Assembly: GCA_034620365.1 (NCBI GenBank)
Contig: JAQGEQ010000175.1
Location: 1,674,001 to 1,738,000, forward strand
Direction of reading: 5' to 3'
Source: Pegea sp. RAD2-039
Taxonomy: Eukaryota; Chordata; Thaliacea; Salpida; Salpidae
Length of the DNA stretch: 64,000 nt
In this document: positions 1 to 35,155 of the stretch, piece after piece
Layout: every line of letters starts with the position of its first letter
How positions within the stretch are numbered: position 1 is the first letter of the stretch
Notes under the pieces: model-generated
The model's input: only the letters and a program-made list of their open reading frames with translations
What the model was told of the DNA's origin: nothing
The model's database searches: none
Program-made: the position numbers and the translations under genes

Positions 1-21336
<21,336 letters not shown>

Positions 21337-24300
21337 AATTGATTGACTGGAAAATAGCCTGCCACTCATTCTAGAAATTGCATCTTCCATCACCAAGTTC
21401 GTTAACAACAGTTTCCTTTGATTCCTTCTACAAGAAAGACTTTCACATCAAGACAGCCTAATGAATGATCAGAAATCAGTAAATTGTTTTTTTTTCTGAA
21501 TCTTTTCATTAATTCGCGATCATTCTTTCACCTTTCAGACTTCTATCATTATCCTTCGAGTAATCAATAACAACTCGATGGTTCTCTTATGCTTTTGCTA
21601 TCTTCTTTATATATGAAGTCTCTTCTCCTAGACCTTATTCTTGCCTGCATTTAAATTATTTCGTCAGGCAGCTAAGTTGGAGTGTTACAAAATATAAGTG
21701 ACACTTGTATAAAATTTACAGCTTTCAGAAAAATATAGGATCTTCAACTTACTAAGTCTTTTAATCTTTCTTCTTTTTCAGTCTTTTCACCCACTTATAT
21801 CTCTTTTGCCATAGAACACAATTGCTTACCGCCAATATAACACCTTCACCATTTTTATATTCCTTACAGACACTGACTCTTATCTACCAAGCAATGATTA
21901 ATGTAGTCTGTGTTGTACGACTTTACTCTCATGCTTGTTTTATTTGTTTTCTTATGTTTGTTTTCATCTCTTTTCTTGAATTGTTGAATTTATGTTTATT
22001 GTTTTGTTTGCTGTTTTTTACTTAAAACCATCAACCATGCAGAGTTATATTTAGGCTATACAAGTATGTGCATCTATTTCTGTCTTTCATAGTTGCACTT
22101 CCAAAAGACAGCTTTAATGGTAAGAGATTGCTCCATTCAATAATATGGCTTGCTATACAAGCAAAACGAAATGTACAGATTATGACAAGTCGCCATCGAA
22201 AATATTTTGTGGACAGCAAATGAAAAACTGATTGTCTTTCAGTAAATCAGTGAACAACTTTTTTATCAATAAAAACTTTATTGAGCAGATTGTTTTATTA
22301 TTTTGGTTTGTTTGAACAGCTTTTCATCAACAATTTTCTAATTTAACTTCCATAATTTTTAAACCAGAAAGCTATGTATACCATGAAAGCCAATGTGTAC
22401 AACTTGATGATTAACTAACTCTTCTCGTTAATTCATCGGGTTTTTAGAGTTAGCTTGTTAGAATTTTCAGCATGAGAAGTATAATAAATCATTTGACAAA
22501 TGTATCTAAACTATCCAAAATAATTTACAAGCAAACTAATTAAGCTACATAAAATAAATGGGTATTTGAAAATAACTTAGTAAATCAATAAGCTGTTATA
22601 GGTCCTATAGAGTGAGACTGGTATGAGAAAAGTATAAAAAAATCATTTAAACAGAAACAGTAATTATGCTTCTAGAAAATTCGCTTTCTCGGTTTGAATC
22701 TAAAAAATTAAGGTAAAAGAACCACGTTATGATGCAGACAGCATTTTCTATACAATGTAGTAGTTTGAAATTAAAAATTAGTTTGTGAAATGTGTTACAT
22801 TAATAATTGTATTTGTTACTTTGCTTCTATAAAATTAAAACACAAATATCAGTAAACAACTTAGAAGCTGATAAAGATGAGTTTTTTGTCATATTTTTGT
22901 TTCTGCGTTTGATTGACGTAGCAATTTCAGTTTATCATTACTACTAAATTTCCCCTTTACAATACCGCCCTTACTCAATTTAATCAATCACCTGAAGACA
23001 ACCGCCCTCTTATAATCAATAAACTAAAAAAGAGCAAATGCATTGTGTATTTTTCCCATTTTTTCTTTTCTATTTAATTTAAGGAAATGTAGTCAGTAAT
23101 ATTTGCTCAGTAAAGAAATTTTAGGGGCAAATTGAACTTATTAGTTTCTTTATTATTTATATCAAAGCAATAAGAAAAAAACGACGATCCCAAATTATCT
23201 CTTTGAGGAAGCACCAGTGGAAATAACTCATAAATTTTAGACTGACAATTAGATCCATATCATAATAAAATTTATAGACGTTTTTTCATTAGTTTTAATA
23301 AGTCAACTTTAATTGTACAAGGCACTGCCTCAATCTTTCCAGGTCGGTTTAACTTTCACTTTTGATAAGATATTTGGAGTAAAAATATTCTTCAAGTTAT
23401 TTCATAATCAAGTCTTTAAAAGAAACTCAGGAAATCTATAGTCTCAGATATATCTTGTTTTGAAAAAATCAAATAACAGTTTTTAAAAGTTGTATTGCAA
23501 AAAATAATCTAAATTTGTATCTAAAAGAAAAAGACGCTAAGACTAGCTTTGATAGATCATTGGATAAATTAAAATAGAAATCTTCAAATTAAAAGTTAAT
23601 CATGTTCACAAGGTTAAAAAAAATGTTTAAATAAATGGAAAAAGTTAAAATAATTGTTTGAAAATACTTAGTTTTAAAATCTAAGATTCACTTTTTGAAA
23701 AATGTAAAAACGTTTTTAGAAAGCATTTAAGTTAAACTTGATTAATTTGCCAATTTTATAAGAAGAATAGAAGCTGAAATATTCTGGCTTCTTATTTTAT
23801 GACTTAAAAAAAATGTTATTTTGAACGACGTGTCTGTCCAGCTTTTGTTTGTGGGATTTCATTCAATAAACTAACCAATAAAATGCAAGTAAATGTTTAC
23901 CTAATAAAAATTATTGCTCTTCAATATGATTTTTTAAAAGCTATTTTACATTAAACTCGTAAAAAATTACAATTTAAATGAAGAAAACTAAGTTCTATAG
24001 AGACCATTAAGATTTTAAAAATACTTTATTTAGTTTAGTTGGTTAAGGTATTTATAACAAAACATCATTAAAGCTATTTTAGGCCGGCTAAAAACTAAAA
24101 TTTGTTGTCTGGAGCAACTTAATAAAAGTTTTCGCAAGACTTAAGTAATATTTTTCATATAGTTTTATATTTTATGCAAAGCAATATCTTCAAAAATTAA
24201 TAAAATCTAAATTCCTTCGTATCAAATGCTCATAACAAAAGCATTAATTCTAATCTCTCAATAAATTCGTCCAAACAAAAAGTGAAAATTTGATATGTAG

Positions 24301-27121
24301 GCACGAATTTGAGTTTTAGATATTAGTTTAGTGTAAGATTACTCATCTATAGAAATATAATAAAAGGTCTTTCTCATTTTTATAAGTAATTAAATAACAG
24401 TTATTTGAACTTTAAAATTTATTTGAACAGCTTATAATTTAATTCTTTTATTAACGTTTTCGTGGAAATCAAGGCGATATTTTTCCTATAAAGAGAAATG
24501 ATTTGTTTACAGTGGCAAAACTTACATTTTTTCTTCAAAATGTGTGTTATCTTAAGATTTTATATAGTTTAAAATTGTAAAAAGTAAAGTTAGAATACAA
24601 GGCTGATATTCAAAGCTAAACTTTGTACAGTATTTGTAAATCATTAGGGAATTCTATAATATTTCATGTTATACATAAATAACTTGTAATTGCTTACAAA
24701 AAAATAAATGAAATGAAATGTTCTACTTGAATGTCTTTATAACTTCTGTATTTCAAAAAATCATGAAAGCTTTCTATTATTTTAGGTTTGCTATTGTGTT
24801 ATATCATTATATAATTGAAGTTAAAGATACTTTTACTATCAATAAAATTAAAGCATATCGCTTGTATAAGATAACAGTAATCAGCTATTGTCATCTACAC
24901 TAGAACAATGAAATGGTTTCATATCATATGAATAAGGGGGTCTTGACTGTTTGCATATATACAGCTTATTCAACGAAAGACTTTGTAAAACTTTTATGTA
25001 TATAATTAACATCAAGATTAATATCATATTAATACTCTGTAAACATAATACAACACATGATTTCTTTCCGGGTGGACTAAGCTAATAATCCAAGATAATA
25101 ACTCAAATGTCAGTGAATTTAAGTATTCTTAAAATATAGATTTAAAAGTTATATATTTTGGTTATTCTATTTTAAAACTTAGATTTATAATACAATACAT
25201 TGATGTTTGTAGCTTTATAGTTTTAACGTTTTTATAATAAGTTCAAAAACCTTTGATTAAACGCAGAGAAAATCGAAGTATAATGTCTTCATTGTCGGTT
25301 TTAAATAAATCTTATCGTTTAAATTTGCAAGTTTTTATTTTATCTATCGGAGCTGATGTACTATTAAGTAATCATGTAATATCTGATGACTGTAATATAA
25401 TGAAAGGTTTTAAATGCTTATGAATAAAACAGATCTTACAGTTGAATCACTTAAAATTATATGAACTTAATTAAATGTATTCTAAATCTATACAACAAAA
25501 GCCGTTTTTAGTGTAAGAGCTAATCTAACAGCTAATGTAATTGAGAAAATACTGCTCTAATTGTATGTTGAAACGTCCATTACTACTTTGAATGAATGTA
25601 TTCTGTGAAAGCTTTCAACTTTGTAAGCTAAGCTAGAATGAGAATGATTTACCTGTTTTAACATGTAACTAAACATTTTACTACTATCTTCCTTATTTCA
25701 AAAAATACAAGCTTTTTTATTTGATGATTTTAATTAAAAACTTATTAATTTTCAAAATATTGTCTTAACATTGCTCAAAAACTATTTCTTTGTTTTTTAT
25801 GACAAAAACATTCTGCAAAGAAAGGCCTAACATTAATACATCGAACATTAGGAATGAATTTAACATATATTTGTTGTAACCTGATATTTGCAGAAAACAA
25901 AGTCGTATTTTTAAGAGCACTTGTTAGTTGGTTGATGATGATGAGTTGGAATATCGGTTGGTTTGGTAAAATAGTGGCATTTAATATTAAACCAAAAACC
26001 ATAGTTTCAATAAAATGAAATTTCTATAAGGGGAAAAATTTGGATTGTTATAACGCAGCAAAGCTAATTCAAATTTAACGTAAACAGAATAAACTATTGA
26101 TAGAATGATTTAGCACCTTGAATTTTAAACCAATAAAAGAAGCTTTGATTTATAAAACTCTTATTAATACAATCTTCCGTCTAAAGAGACTTCTCCCTTA
26201 GTGACTAAGAAAACTTGTAGAGACAGGCGCAGAAGTGTAACTGAAGCCAAAAAGTATGATTTCCGAAAGTTCTTATTAATATTTTTTTAACACAAATATT
26301 GGTGAAAATGGTCGAAATTTTTACATCAATTTAAAATAAAAATAAATTTTAAATAAGTGACTTTAGAATTGTTTTAGGCATATAGAAGAAGGACTTGTTT
26401 TTTATATTTGCTAAAGCTTTAAATTTCAATAATGTCGTGAAACATTCTTGAAACTCAATTGAAAAGTAGTTCCACACATAACTTATCTTATTACACTTAA
26501 CTTACTTAACCACATTCTGCATCATTTGTTATAAGATAAGTCAAAAAGATTGAATTCTAAATACTCGTTTAAATCTAACGTTTTTGTTACAGAAAATTGT
26601 AGTAAATTTCTATTTCAAAATAAAACGATTATCTTACAAGATGTTGTGATCTTTAATCATAAAATTTTATTGAGAAAGCTCAACATTATTTATGAATTTT
26701 CAATTTTACTAGAGATGCATAATCTTAAATTTAAAGTACTGTAAAATTATAAAACGTAGATGATATTACATCTGGTTAAGAAGTATAAATTACTTTTGTG
26801 AAATAACAAATATTTCTTAGTCATCTTAGAATTCAAATATTTTAAAAAGATTTTTTTAAGTTTGATAAATATTCTACAAAGTGAGTAAAATTATTTTAAC
26901 TATTTTAACGATCAAAGCATAAAAACCTAAATTATCAATATTTATATCAATCTAACTAACCTACAAAATAATTTCGATAAGTTTATTAATAAATGATTCA
27001 TCAAGATTTGTTGATTCTGTTTAGTGATAAATCTTTATTTAAACTTCTGCAGTTTTCTTAGACAAAATGTATTTTTGATAATTTACTCCATCATTATATA
27101 TTATAATTATGTTTATAAATT
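21337..27121. other. 3' UTR of the MEGF6-like gene, then gene-free AT-rich DNA
   Basis: About the first 930 bases may be 3' UTR, ending near an AATAAA at 22268-22273. Beyond that I find no exon with protein-like composition, no RNA gene and no clear repeat. Short open frames here are AT-rich and low in complexity. Confidence 0.55.
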
Positions 27122-27422
27122 ATTTATTTATTTATTGAAAAAAAATCGAAGGAGGGTACCTGAAGAGAGCACCTCCTGCTAGCACACATTCTCACAAATA
27201 ACATCTATTAAGTTAGAAATACAGAAAGAAAAAGGTGTAATACATGGCATTTCGGTAGTCCTTAAAGCATATAACAGTGGACAATTACATATTATTATAG
27301 TAATATTAAAAAGGAAAAATTTACAGTTTAGAAATGACAATGTTGACAATATTATAACGGTTCAACTTCTTCTTGAACAACGTGAGTGATTCTGGCTTGA
27401 CAATGTATGATGGCAGCTGGTT

Positions 27423-28738
27423 CTATATACTAATTGTGCGGTATGAGAAAACAATCGTTCTGACCAATGTACCAGGTGATATAAGCTTATTAAGATGTAA
27501 TCTGTGTCGTCTGATTTGGTATAACTTGAGGGAAGGACTAATGGAAAAGAAGTCATCAAACTGAAGGTCAATTAAATTGTGGATAATTTTAAAAATAAAA
27601 ATTAAGTCGTATTTAATCCGTCGAATTTCTAAAGAATCTAAGTTGAAGAAGCTGAGATGATGTTTATAACTATTATATTTAATATTAAGTTTCCTACATA
27701 CTAATCTCGTAAATGTGGTCTGAAAACATTCGATTTTCTTTGTATCAGTTACTTGATATGGCATCCATGCACTGACATTGTATTCAAGAATTGGACGTAC
27801 GTACAATTTAAGGAGATTGATGAAGAAGTATGGATCCTTAGAATTAAAGGTCTTTATAATAATGCAGACAATGATGATTGATTTTCCAAAGATTTTAGAA
27901 ACATAACTGTGCCATTTAAAGTTAGATGACAGAGTAATGCCGAGGAGTAGGACCGAAGATAATCGTTGAATAATAAATCCATTGATGAAGTAATGAATCT
28001 GCAGCTGGTTTACGAGAAAAAGTTATAAGTTCAGACCTTGTTTGCTGGATTCTGAACTGCCAATTCGTAGACCAGTTTTCTACAATGTTTGAAGTTTGAA
28101 GTTTTGAAGGATTATAAGATAGTAGCTTGATGTAATCTACATACAGAAACACACTAACATCATTTACTGCTACTAGTCTTCTCATCAGGTCTTCAATGGA
28201 AATTAAAAAGAGAAGGGGACCCAGGACGGAACCCTGAGGAACACCACTGATGATTTGACTAGGAGTAGATAAAGATCTTTCTACACGAGTTTGTTGGGTT
28301 CTACATGATAAGTAATCTTCAATCTACTGTAAGATAAAGCAGTTGATATTTAAGTTTTTCAATACAGTAATGAGCTTGTTGTGTGGGACAGAATCAAACG
28401 CTTTAGCAAAATCGAGGTATATGATGTTACAAGAAGTATTACTTTCATAATGAGCTGTAAGATATGTCAAGATCTACCATCTCATTTGTAAGAATGTCGT
28501 AGTAGGAAAGAGAAGAAGTATTGCCATCATCGCTTATAAAAACGCTATTAAATTTATTATTTAGCAACTTAGCTTTATTTTCTGGTTCCATCACAAGCTG
28601 GTCGCTGTTATCAAGTAAGCGAGGTATTTGAGATCTCACCTTAAGCTTGCGAATTATGAAGACAAAAAACGTTTTTCTGCAAGGTGAAGATAAAACTGCA
28701 CTTTCTCTTCCTAAATAGAAATAAGAAATAGATTTCAT
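27423..28738 (-). pseudogene. LINE ORF2 reverse transcriptase remnant
   Basis: Several open pieces in different frames. They contain an N-terminal RT region (about 28445-28738, including NKFNSVFISDDGN), the DFAKAFDSVPHNKL motif (about 28375-28421), the ISGVPQGSVLGPLLF motif (about 28195-28250), the catalytic-site strand altered to FLYVDYIKLLS, and the ORF2 C-terminal domain with RPILEYNVSAW. Roughly a hundred or more residues of the RT fingers between the first two pieces are missing, and the pieces are out of frame with one another. Confidence 0.75.
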
Positions 28739-28977
28739 GTAAACTATATAAAGATCTTTTTATAGAAATTTGATGGAAGGATCTGCTTTAGTTTGTTTGT
28801 ATAGGAGGTTTTTTAAATGTATTAAATTCCTTAAATATCTGGGCAAACGTGGTTTTTTGTTGATCATATAAAAAGGTACGATTTTTTCGATTGACTCTTT
28901 CACCTAATTTCAACCTCATCATTAATTTTAGAGGGTGGTAGGTAGGTATATATAAAACGATAAAATTTGGACTTTGA

Positions 28978-29439
28978 TTAATCAAAATTGAAAGCAATAA
29001 TCTCAAATCCTAGACAATTAATGGCATCGATCTTAATTCTAGAGATCATGAGTGCAAGCGATGTTTTGTAAATTACGCAAACACCGCCGCCTCTATCATA
29101 CTGTCTGTCACAGCGCATAACACAGAAAAGATTATCGTCAACCAGAAAAGAATCAGGATAAAACAGTTTCAACCAAGTTTTAGTAATAAAAACAAATGTG
29201 AAATCTTGGGAATGCAAAAGAACTTTCAATTGAAAAATTTTGTTAATAATCGACCGTGTGTTAAAGAACATACCTAATGTGATAGAAGAATTGTCTTTTT
29301 GACGCTTGTGAGATTTGATGATGGGCTTCTGTAAATTGGTATCTTGGGTATTCACAATTGTGTGCGGAGAGAGTTTGAAAAAGAAAATGTGGATCCAGTG
29401 TTTATTTGCCATTTCCTTTTTTTGAAAAAACCTTGACAA
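28978..29439 (-). pseudogene. LINE ORF2 endonuclease remnant
   Basis: About 153 open codons resembling the apurinic-type endonuclease of non-LTR retrotransposons. The region NTRSIINKIFQLKVLL...FVFITKTWL matches the usual N-[AT]-R-S-[IL]...ITETWL block, with the catalytic Glu of ITETW replaced by Lys. The DRQYDRGGGVCVIY segment matches the R-x-D-R-x-x-x-R-G-G-G-V block. The end of the domain is degraded. Confidence 0.75.
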
Positions 29440-29553
29440 TTCTCAAAGCCCATGGTTGACCTCGAACTTTGTATTTGAAATCAGTTGGTTGTTCCTTCTG
29501 ATTTCCGAAATACGCCTCTTTTAGAAGACGCCTAATTTTTTTTCAAGATTAGC

Positions 29554-30081
29554 TTATACAGCTTTTTTCTGAAAGAAAACTTTCAACGGTCTTTGATGAT
29601 CTGAGCTTTTTGCTTCAAGTCTGGCCATTGATATCTTTGAAACGTCTACAAAATCAAGGCTTTGAGAGCACATTTGATTAAAAAACTTACTGTCATCATC
29701 TTTATCAGTCTCAGAGATATTAATGATGGTGAAATTATTTTCTCTTTCTTCACGGTCCAAAGTAAGTTTTTTGTGTGTGTCGGTGACCCTCTTGGCAACA
29801 AGATGTACCATGCTAGCATTTTTGTCGGAACCGGAATCACCAATCACCGAGACCCATGTGACAGGTTTCTTTGTAGAGGCATCCAGTTTGTCCATTGATT
29901 TAGACAAATTAGAATTTTTTTCGTTGAGCTGGTCAACATCATTGCCAATTTCAGATTTAAGTTTGGTTAATTCAGCGAATATCAATCTGCTGCTGTCGGA
30001 TAAGAGGTTTTTATTAGAATTAGATGAGGGAGCTGTTGTGTCCATGGTTCTATATTTAATGTAGAACCATCTAAACCCCAT
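29554..30081 (-). pseudogene. LINE ORF1 remnant
   Basis: About 175 open codons. The N-terminus corresponds to the end of a PHD finger, with W-F-C-I-K-C of the other copy changed to W-F-Y-I-K-Y, so two zinc ligands are lost. A Ser/Asn-rich stretch and a short coiled coil (AELTKLKSEIGND) follow. The C-terminal half looks like the RRM-type nucleic-acid-binding domain of LINE ORF1 proteins, with DREERENNFTIINISETD and a final RPLKVFF strand. Lost ligands and the truncated 5' end indicate a dead copy. Confidence 0.75.
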
Positions 30082-30299
30082 ATGCTTGATTTGGTTGTAT
30101 TCAAATATTTCATAAATATTTTGCTCTTATCACTACAGGTGAGATGAAACCAACAGAGGCATAATCAATGAATTGCACAAAATATATATTTGCGACAAAA
30201 AAAATTTCATGAAAACCAGGTAGAAGGGCTTCGTCAGTTTGTTTAATGACAGCACTTCTAGGAAACACAAAACTTTGAATTTAAAGCCGGCATTGAAAC

Positions 30300-31250
30300 T
30301 TCGCTGATAGATTGTCACTCAGTGTCGTTCTGGCAGCTTCTGAAACGCCTTCTGGGTAAATCTACATCAGTTCTTATATTCCACTGTATACCTTGTTGGC
30401 GTGGAGGATGGAATCCTACAGGGGTAAAAAATTGATCTTTATAGCTTCTGCCCTGGTTCACAGAAAAGGTTGTTCTCTGCCCATAACCAAAATTGCTTTA
30501 AACCAAATCTATCAAAATACTAATTTCCATCATAAAGTAAAAAATCGAATAAATCTTTCGTGGCTTTAATATTTTCTTGATGCTTTAGATGCCGGCTAAG
30601 ATAAACAAATGATTTTCACAACAACCAGATGCTTGATCCGAGGCAAAGTTTCGTAAAATATTTTATTATTTCACTCCTAGAAATGAGTTATTTATCTGGG
30701 AAAAGGCATAAGACATTCAGCTTGATAACAAAGAATGGCTCGTAGACTTGGCATGAATGGCTGATAATACTATCAGTTGAAAAAACCTTTCAAGAAAAAC
30801 ATAAACTGCACTATGGCTTGTATAGCACAACATCACTTTTTATAAAAGCTTTGGAGAACAACATTCGATAATATTACTTCTAACTGATGGATCCATTGAC
30901 ATACAAAAGGCTTATTGGCAACTTGGTAAACGAGTTCAAACGTAGTATAGGTAAAATAGGGAAGCTCATACAGACTTTGATTTGTCAGTTGGAATCAGTA
31001 AATATGCAAACAGAGTTTGTGCAGATAGAAGTTTTCTGAGTTCTGGTAGAATCATATTCTGATTTGAGAACATAAGCGCAGAAAGTTGCTTGTGTCTGAC
31101 ATATGGGAGTTACTCAACAATATTACAGCAGATCAACTGATGAAGTTTTTAAGCAACTTCTGCAACTGTATGCTCTAAAATTACTCCCTACATTAATTCG
31201 ATTTTCAATTTCAGTTTGAAACTTTACAATTATTTATTTACCAGTTGACC
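30300..31250. other. Decayed coding-like DNA of unknown origin
   Basis: Base composition is less AT-rich than the flanks, and protein-like stretches appear on both strands, none long enough to identify. Examples are a minus-strand stretch around 30310-30480 (GFHPPRQQGIQWN) and a plus-strand stretch from about 30888 (MDPLTYKRLIGNLVNEF). It looks like an old broken element or pseudogene; I cannot assign a family. Confidence 0.35.
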
Positions 31251-31707
31251 TTTTAGGTTTATTTTTTATTAAATTTTTTTTTGGAAAATTCTTCAGTTCC
31301 TGACTACATTTGAAATTAAAATATGGGTGTGAGGATTCACAATTATGAAAACCTCTGAACTCAAACTTCTTTAGGAAACAAACCTTACAACACTGTAGTA
31401 ATCTAAACAAATAAGATGACTTATTACCGAAAACTAAAAGTTTAAAATTGTTTTTCATTAAATCAAGAAACTGAATAAGACTGAGCTTTAAAATATTAAA
31501 ATCATAAATTGATTTTTTGATCCTTTTCTTGTTAAATTAATCAAACAACAAACAAATAAAAAAATAAAAAAGTTGAGTGGAAAAAGGCAGCTGTAAAAAT
31601 CGACCAGAAACTCCACAACACGTTTCCAGTATCTTCACAAAAGTTGAAAGCATCAGAGATTTTATCAAAAATTTAAAATAAAAGCTCCAAATTCGAAAGA
31701 GAGAAGA

Positions 31708-33633
<1,926 letters not shown>

Positions 33634-34675
33634 ATTACAAAAAGAAGCTTACAAAAATGAATGAGAGCTATTAATTCAAAATTATTCATTGTATTTTCAT
33701 AATAAATTATTTCAAAAAAGTTATCAATGAAAATCTGCAGTCTTTTAGAATAAAAAAATCAATATAAAAAAATGTAAAAAATACATTCATCATTAATATT
33801 TAAAATTTAGATTACAAATTTTATCTAAAAATTTAATTCAAATTTCAAACTTGTTTAACATATACATAAAACTAAATCTAATTTATAATTATAATATTTT
33901 TTCAACAAAAACTTATAAGAACAAGAAAATTAAAATAAATTAAATGAATTATATTAAATAAATAAATTAAAATTAAAATCAGTACCAAAATACAATTTCA
34001 GTAATTTAACCAACTTATTTTATCAATTAACATATTTAACATAAAGCTAAAATTTAAGCTATAAATGTGTTAACAAATTAATAGATACGAAACCAGAAAA
34101 AGTACATAATTAATACGATAATTGAAATAAATATACACTAAAATAGTACTCTAACCATAAATTGATATAACTAGTGAATATGCATGAGTTTACAAATTAA
34201 AAATAAAACATTCAAACATAATTGAATGAAAAAACAAATGCAGAACTAAAAAATAAAAAAAGATAAACAATGAATGCTCAAACTCAATAAATTCAAATAT
34301 GCGTAACCATGCGCTTCACATATTTATATCGTCTTTTACAGTTTCGCACAAAAATAAACATTTATTTGTTTTAGAATGCTGTAGAATTTTTTTTCAATAC
34401 AAAACTTTTGGAGATCTATGCTTATATTAAAATATTAAATTTATTATTAAATAGAATATAATAAAGCTTTTTCAATATAATTCCATCAATAGTTTGTTGC
34501 CCAGTTTATAATTTTCATGATGCTTTTTGAATATTTGAATTTTGTATTAAATGTATCTTTCATGTTTAAATGAGCTTTATATAACCACAGTTATAACCAC
34601 GTTGTATGTTTAAAATTGTGAGATTTTATTTAATTAATTGAATAAAATAAATTTTGTAATGTTGCAATAAAATTT
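33634..34675. other. AT-rich intergenic DNA
   Basis: Very AT-rich stretch upstream of the CDK9 copy. It may hold the remains of that copy's promoter. I see no gene, RNA or repeat. Confidence 0.5.
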
Positions 34676-35155
34676 AGTCTGGTGAAGATCCGGCAAAAAA
34701 ATGCGTTAAATGCCTCTCCTGGTTTCATCTCCCCTGTACTGATGTAAGCAAAAATATTTATAAACTATTTGAAAAGAACCAAATGAAGCATATGGGATTT
34801 AGATGGTTCTGTATTAAATGTAGAGCCATTGACACAACAGCTCCTTTATCTAATTCTAATCAAAACCTCTTATCCGACAGCAGCAAATCGATATCCGCTG
34901 AATTAGCCAAATTTAAATCTGAAATTGGCAATGATTGAAATGACTATGAATTTTTCCTTATTTCAATATTACTATGATTATTTGTAATTGTCCACTGTTA
35001 TATGCTTTAAGGACTACTGAAATGTTATGTATTACATCTTTTTCTTTCTGTATTTCTAACTTAATAGATATTATTTGTGAGACTGTGGGTTAGCGAGAGG
35101 TGCTCTCTTCAGGCACCTTCCTTTGCATTTATTGTAATGATTAAATAAATAACTT
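34676..35155 (+). mobile_element. Internally deleted copy of the PHD-type LINE
   Basis: About 480 bases in which the 5' ORF1 region is joined directly to the 3' tail of the LINE found at 27122-30165. The 5' part (to about 34937) encodes an intact PHD-finger end: C-V-K-C, W-F-H-L-P-C and W-F-C-I-K-C, then the Asn/Ser-rich stretch and LKSEIGND-like start of the coiled coil. A stop follows at the junction. The 3' part (about 34950-35155) matches the LINE 3' UTR, including its terminal hairpin and AT-rich tail. Everything between (rest of ORF1, endonuclease, RT) is missing. Confidence 0.85.

Larger units (their letters stand above)
27122..30165 (-). mobile_element. Defective CR1-like LINE with PHD-type ORF1
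   Basis: A non-LTR retrotransposon running right to left. Parts in order: end of an ORF1 PHD finger and coiled coil (to about 30165), an RNA-binding-like ORF1 domain (29554-30081), AP endonuclease (28978-29439), reverse transcriptase (about 27920-28738), C-terminal ORF2 (27423-27806), and a tail made of AATAAATA units at 27122-27140. The 5' end is truncated within the PHD finger. The RT lacks the region between its N-terminal part and the DFAKAFDSVPHNKL motif, and the catalytic FADD-type motif reads YVDY. The element therefore cannot be autonomous. PHD-bearing ORF1 is known from CR1-clade LINEs, and the ORF2 C-terminus (FNLDSLEIRRIKYDL) fits that group. The 5' limit is set by where similarity to the 34676 copy stops. 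Confidence 0.85.

Noticed and set aside
24718-24903. 61-codon open frame in the gene-free region
   Set aside because: Low-complexity, AT-driven residues with no homology signal.
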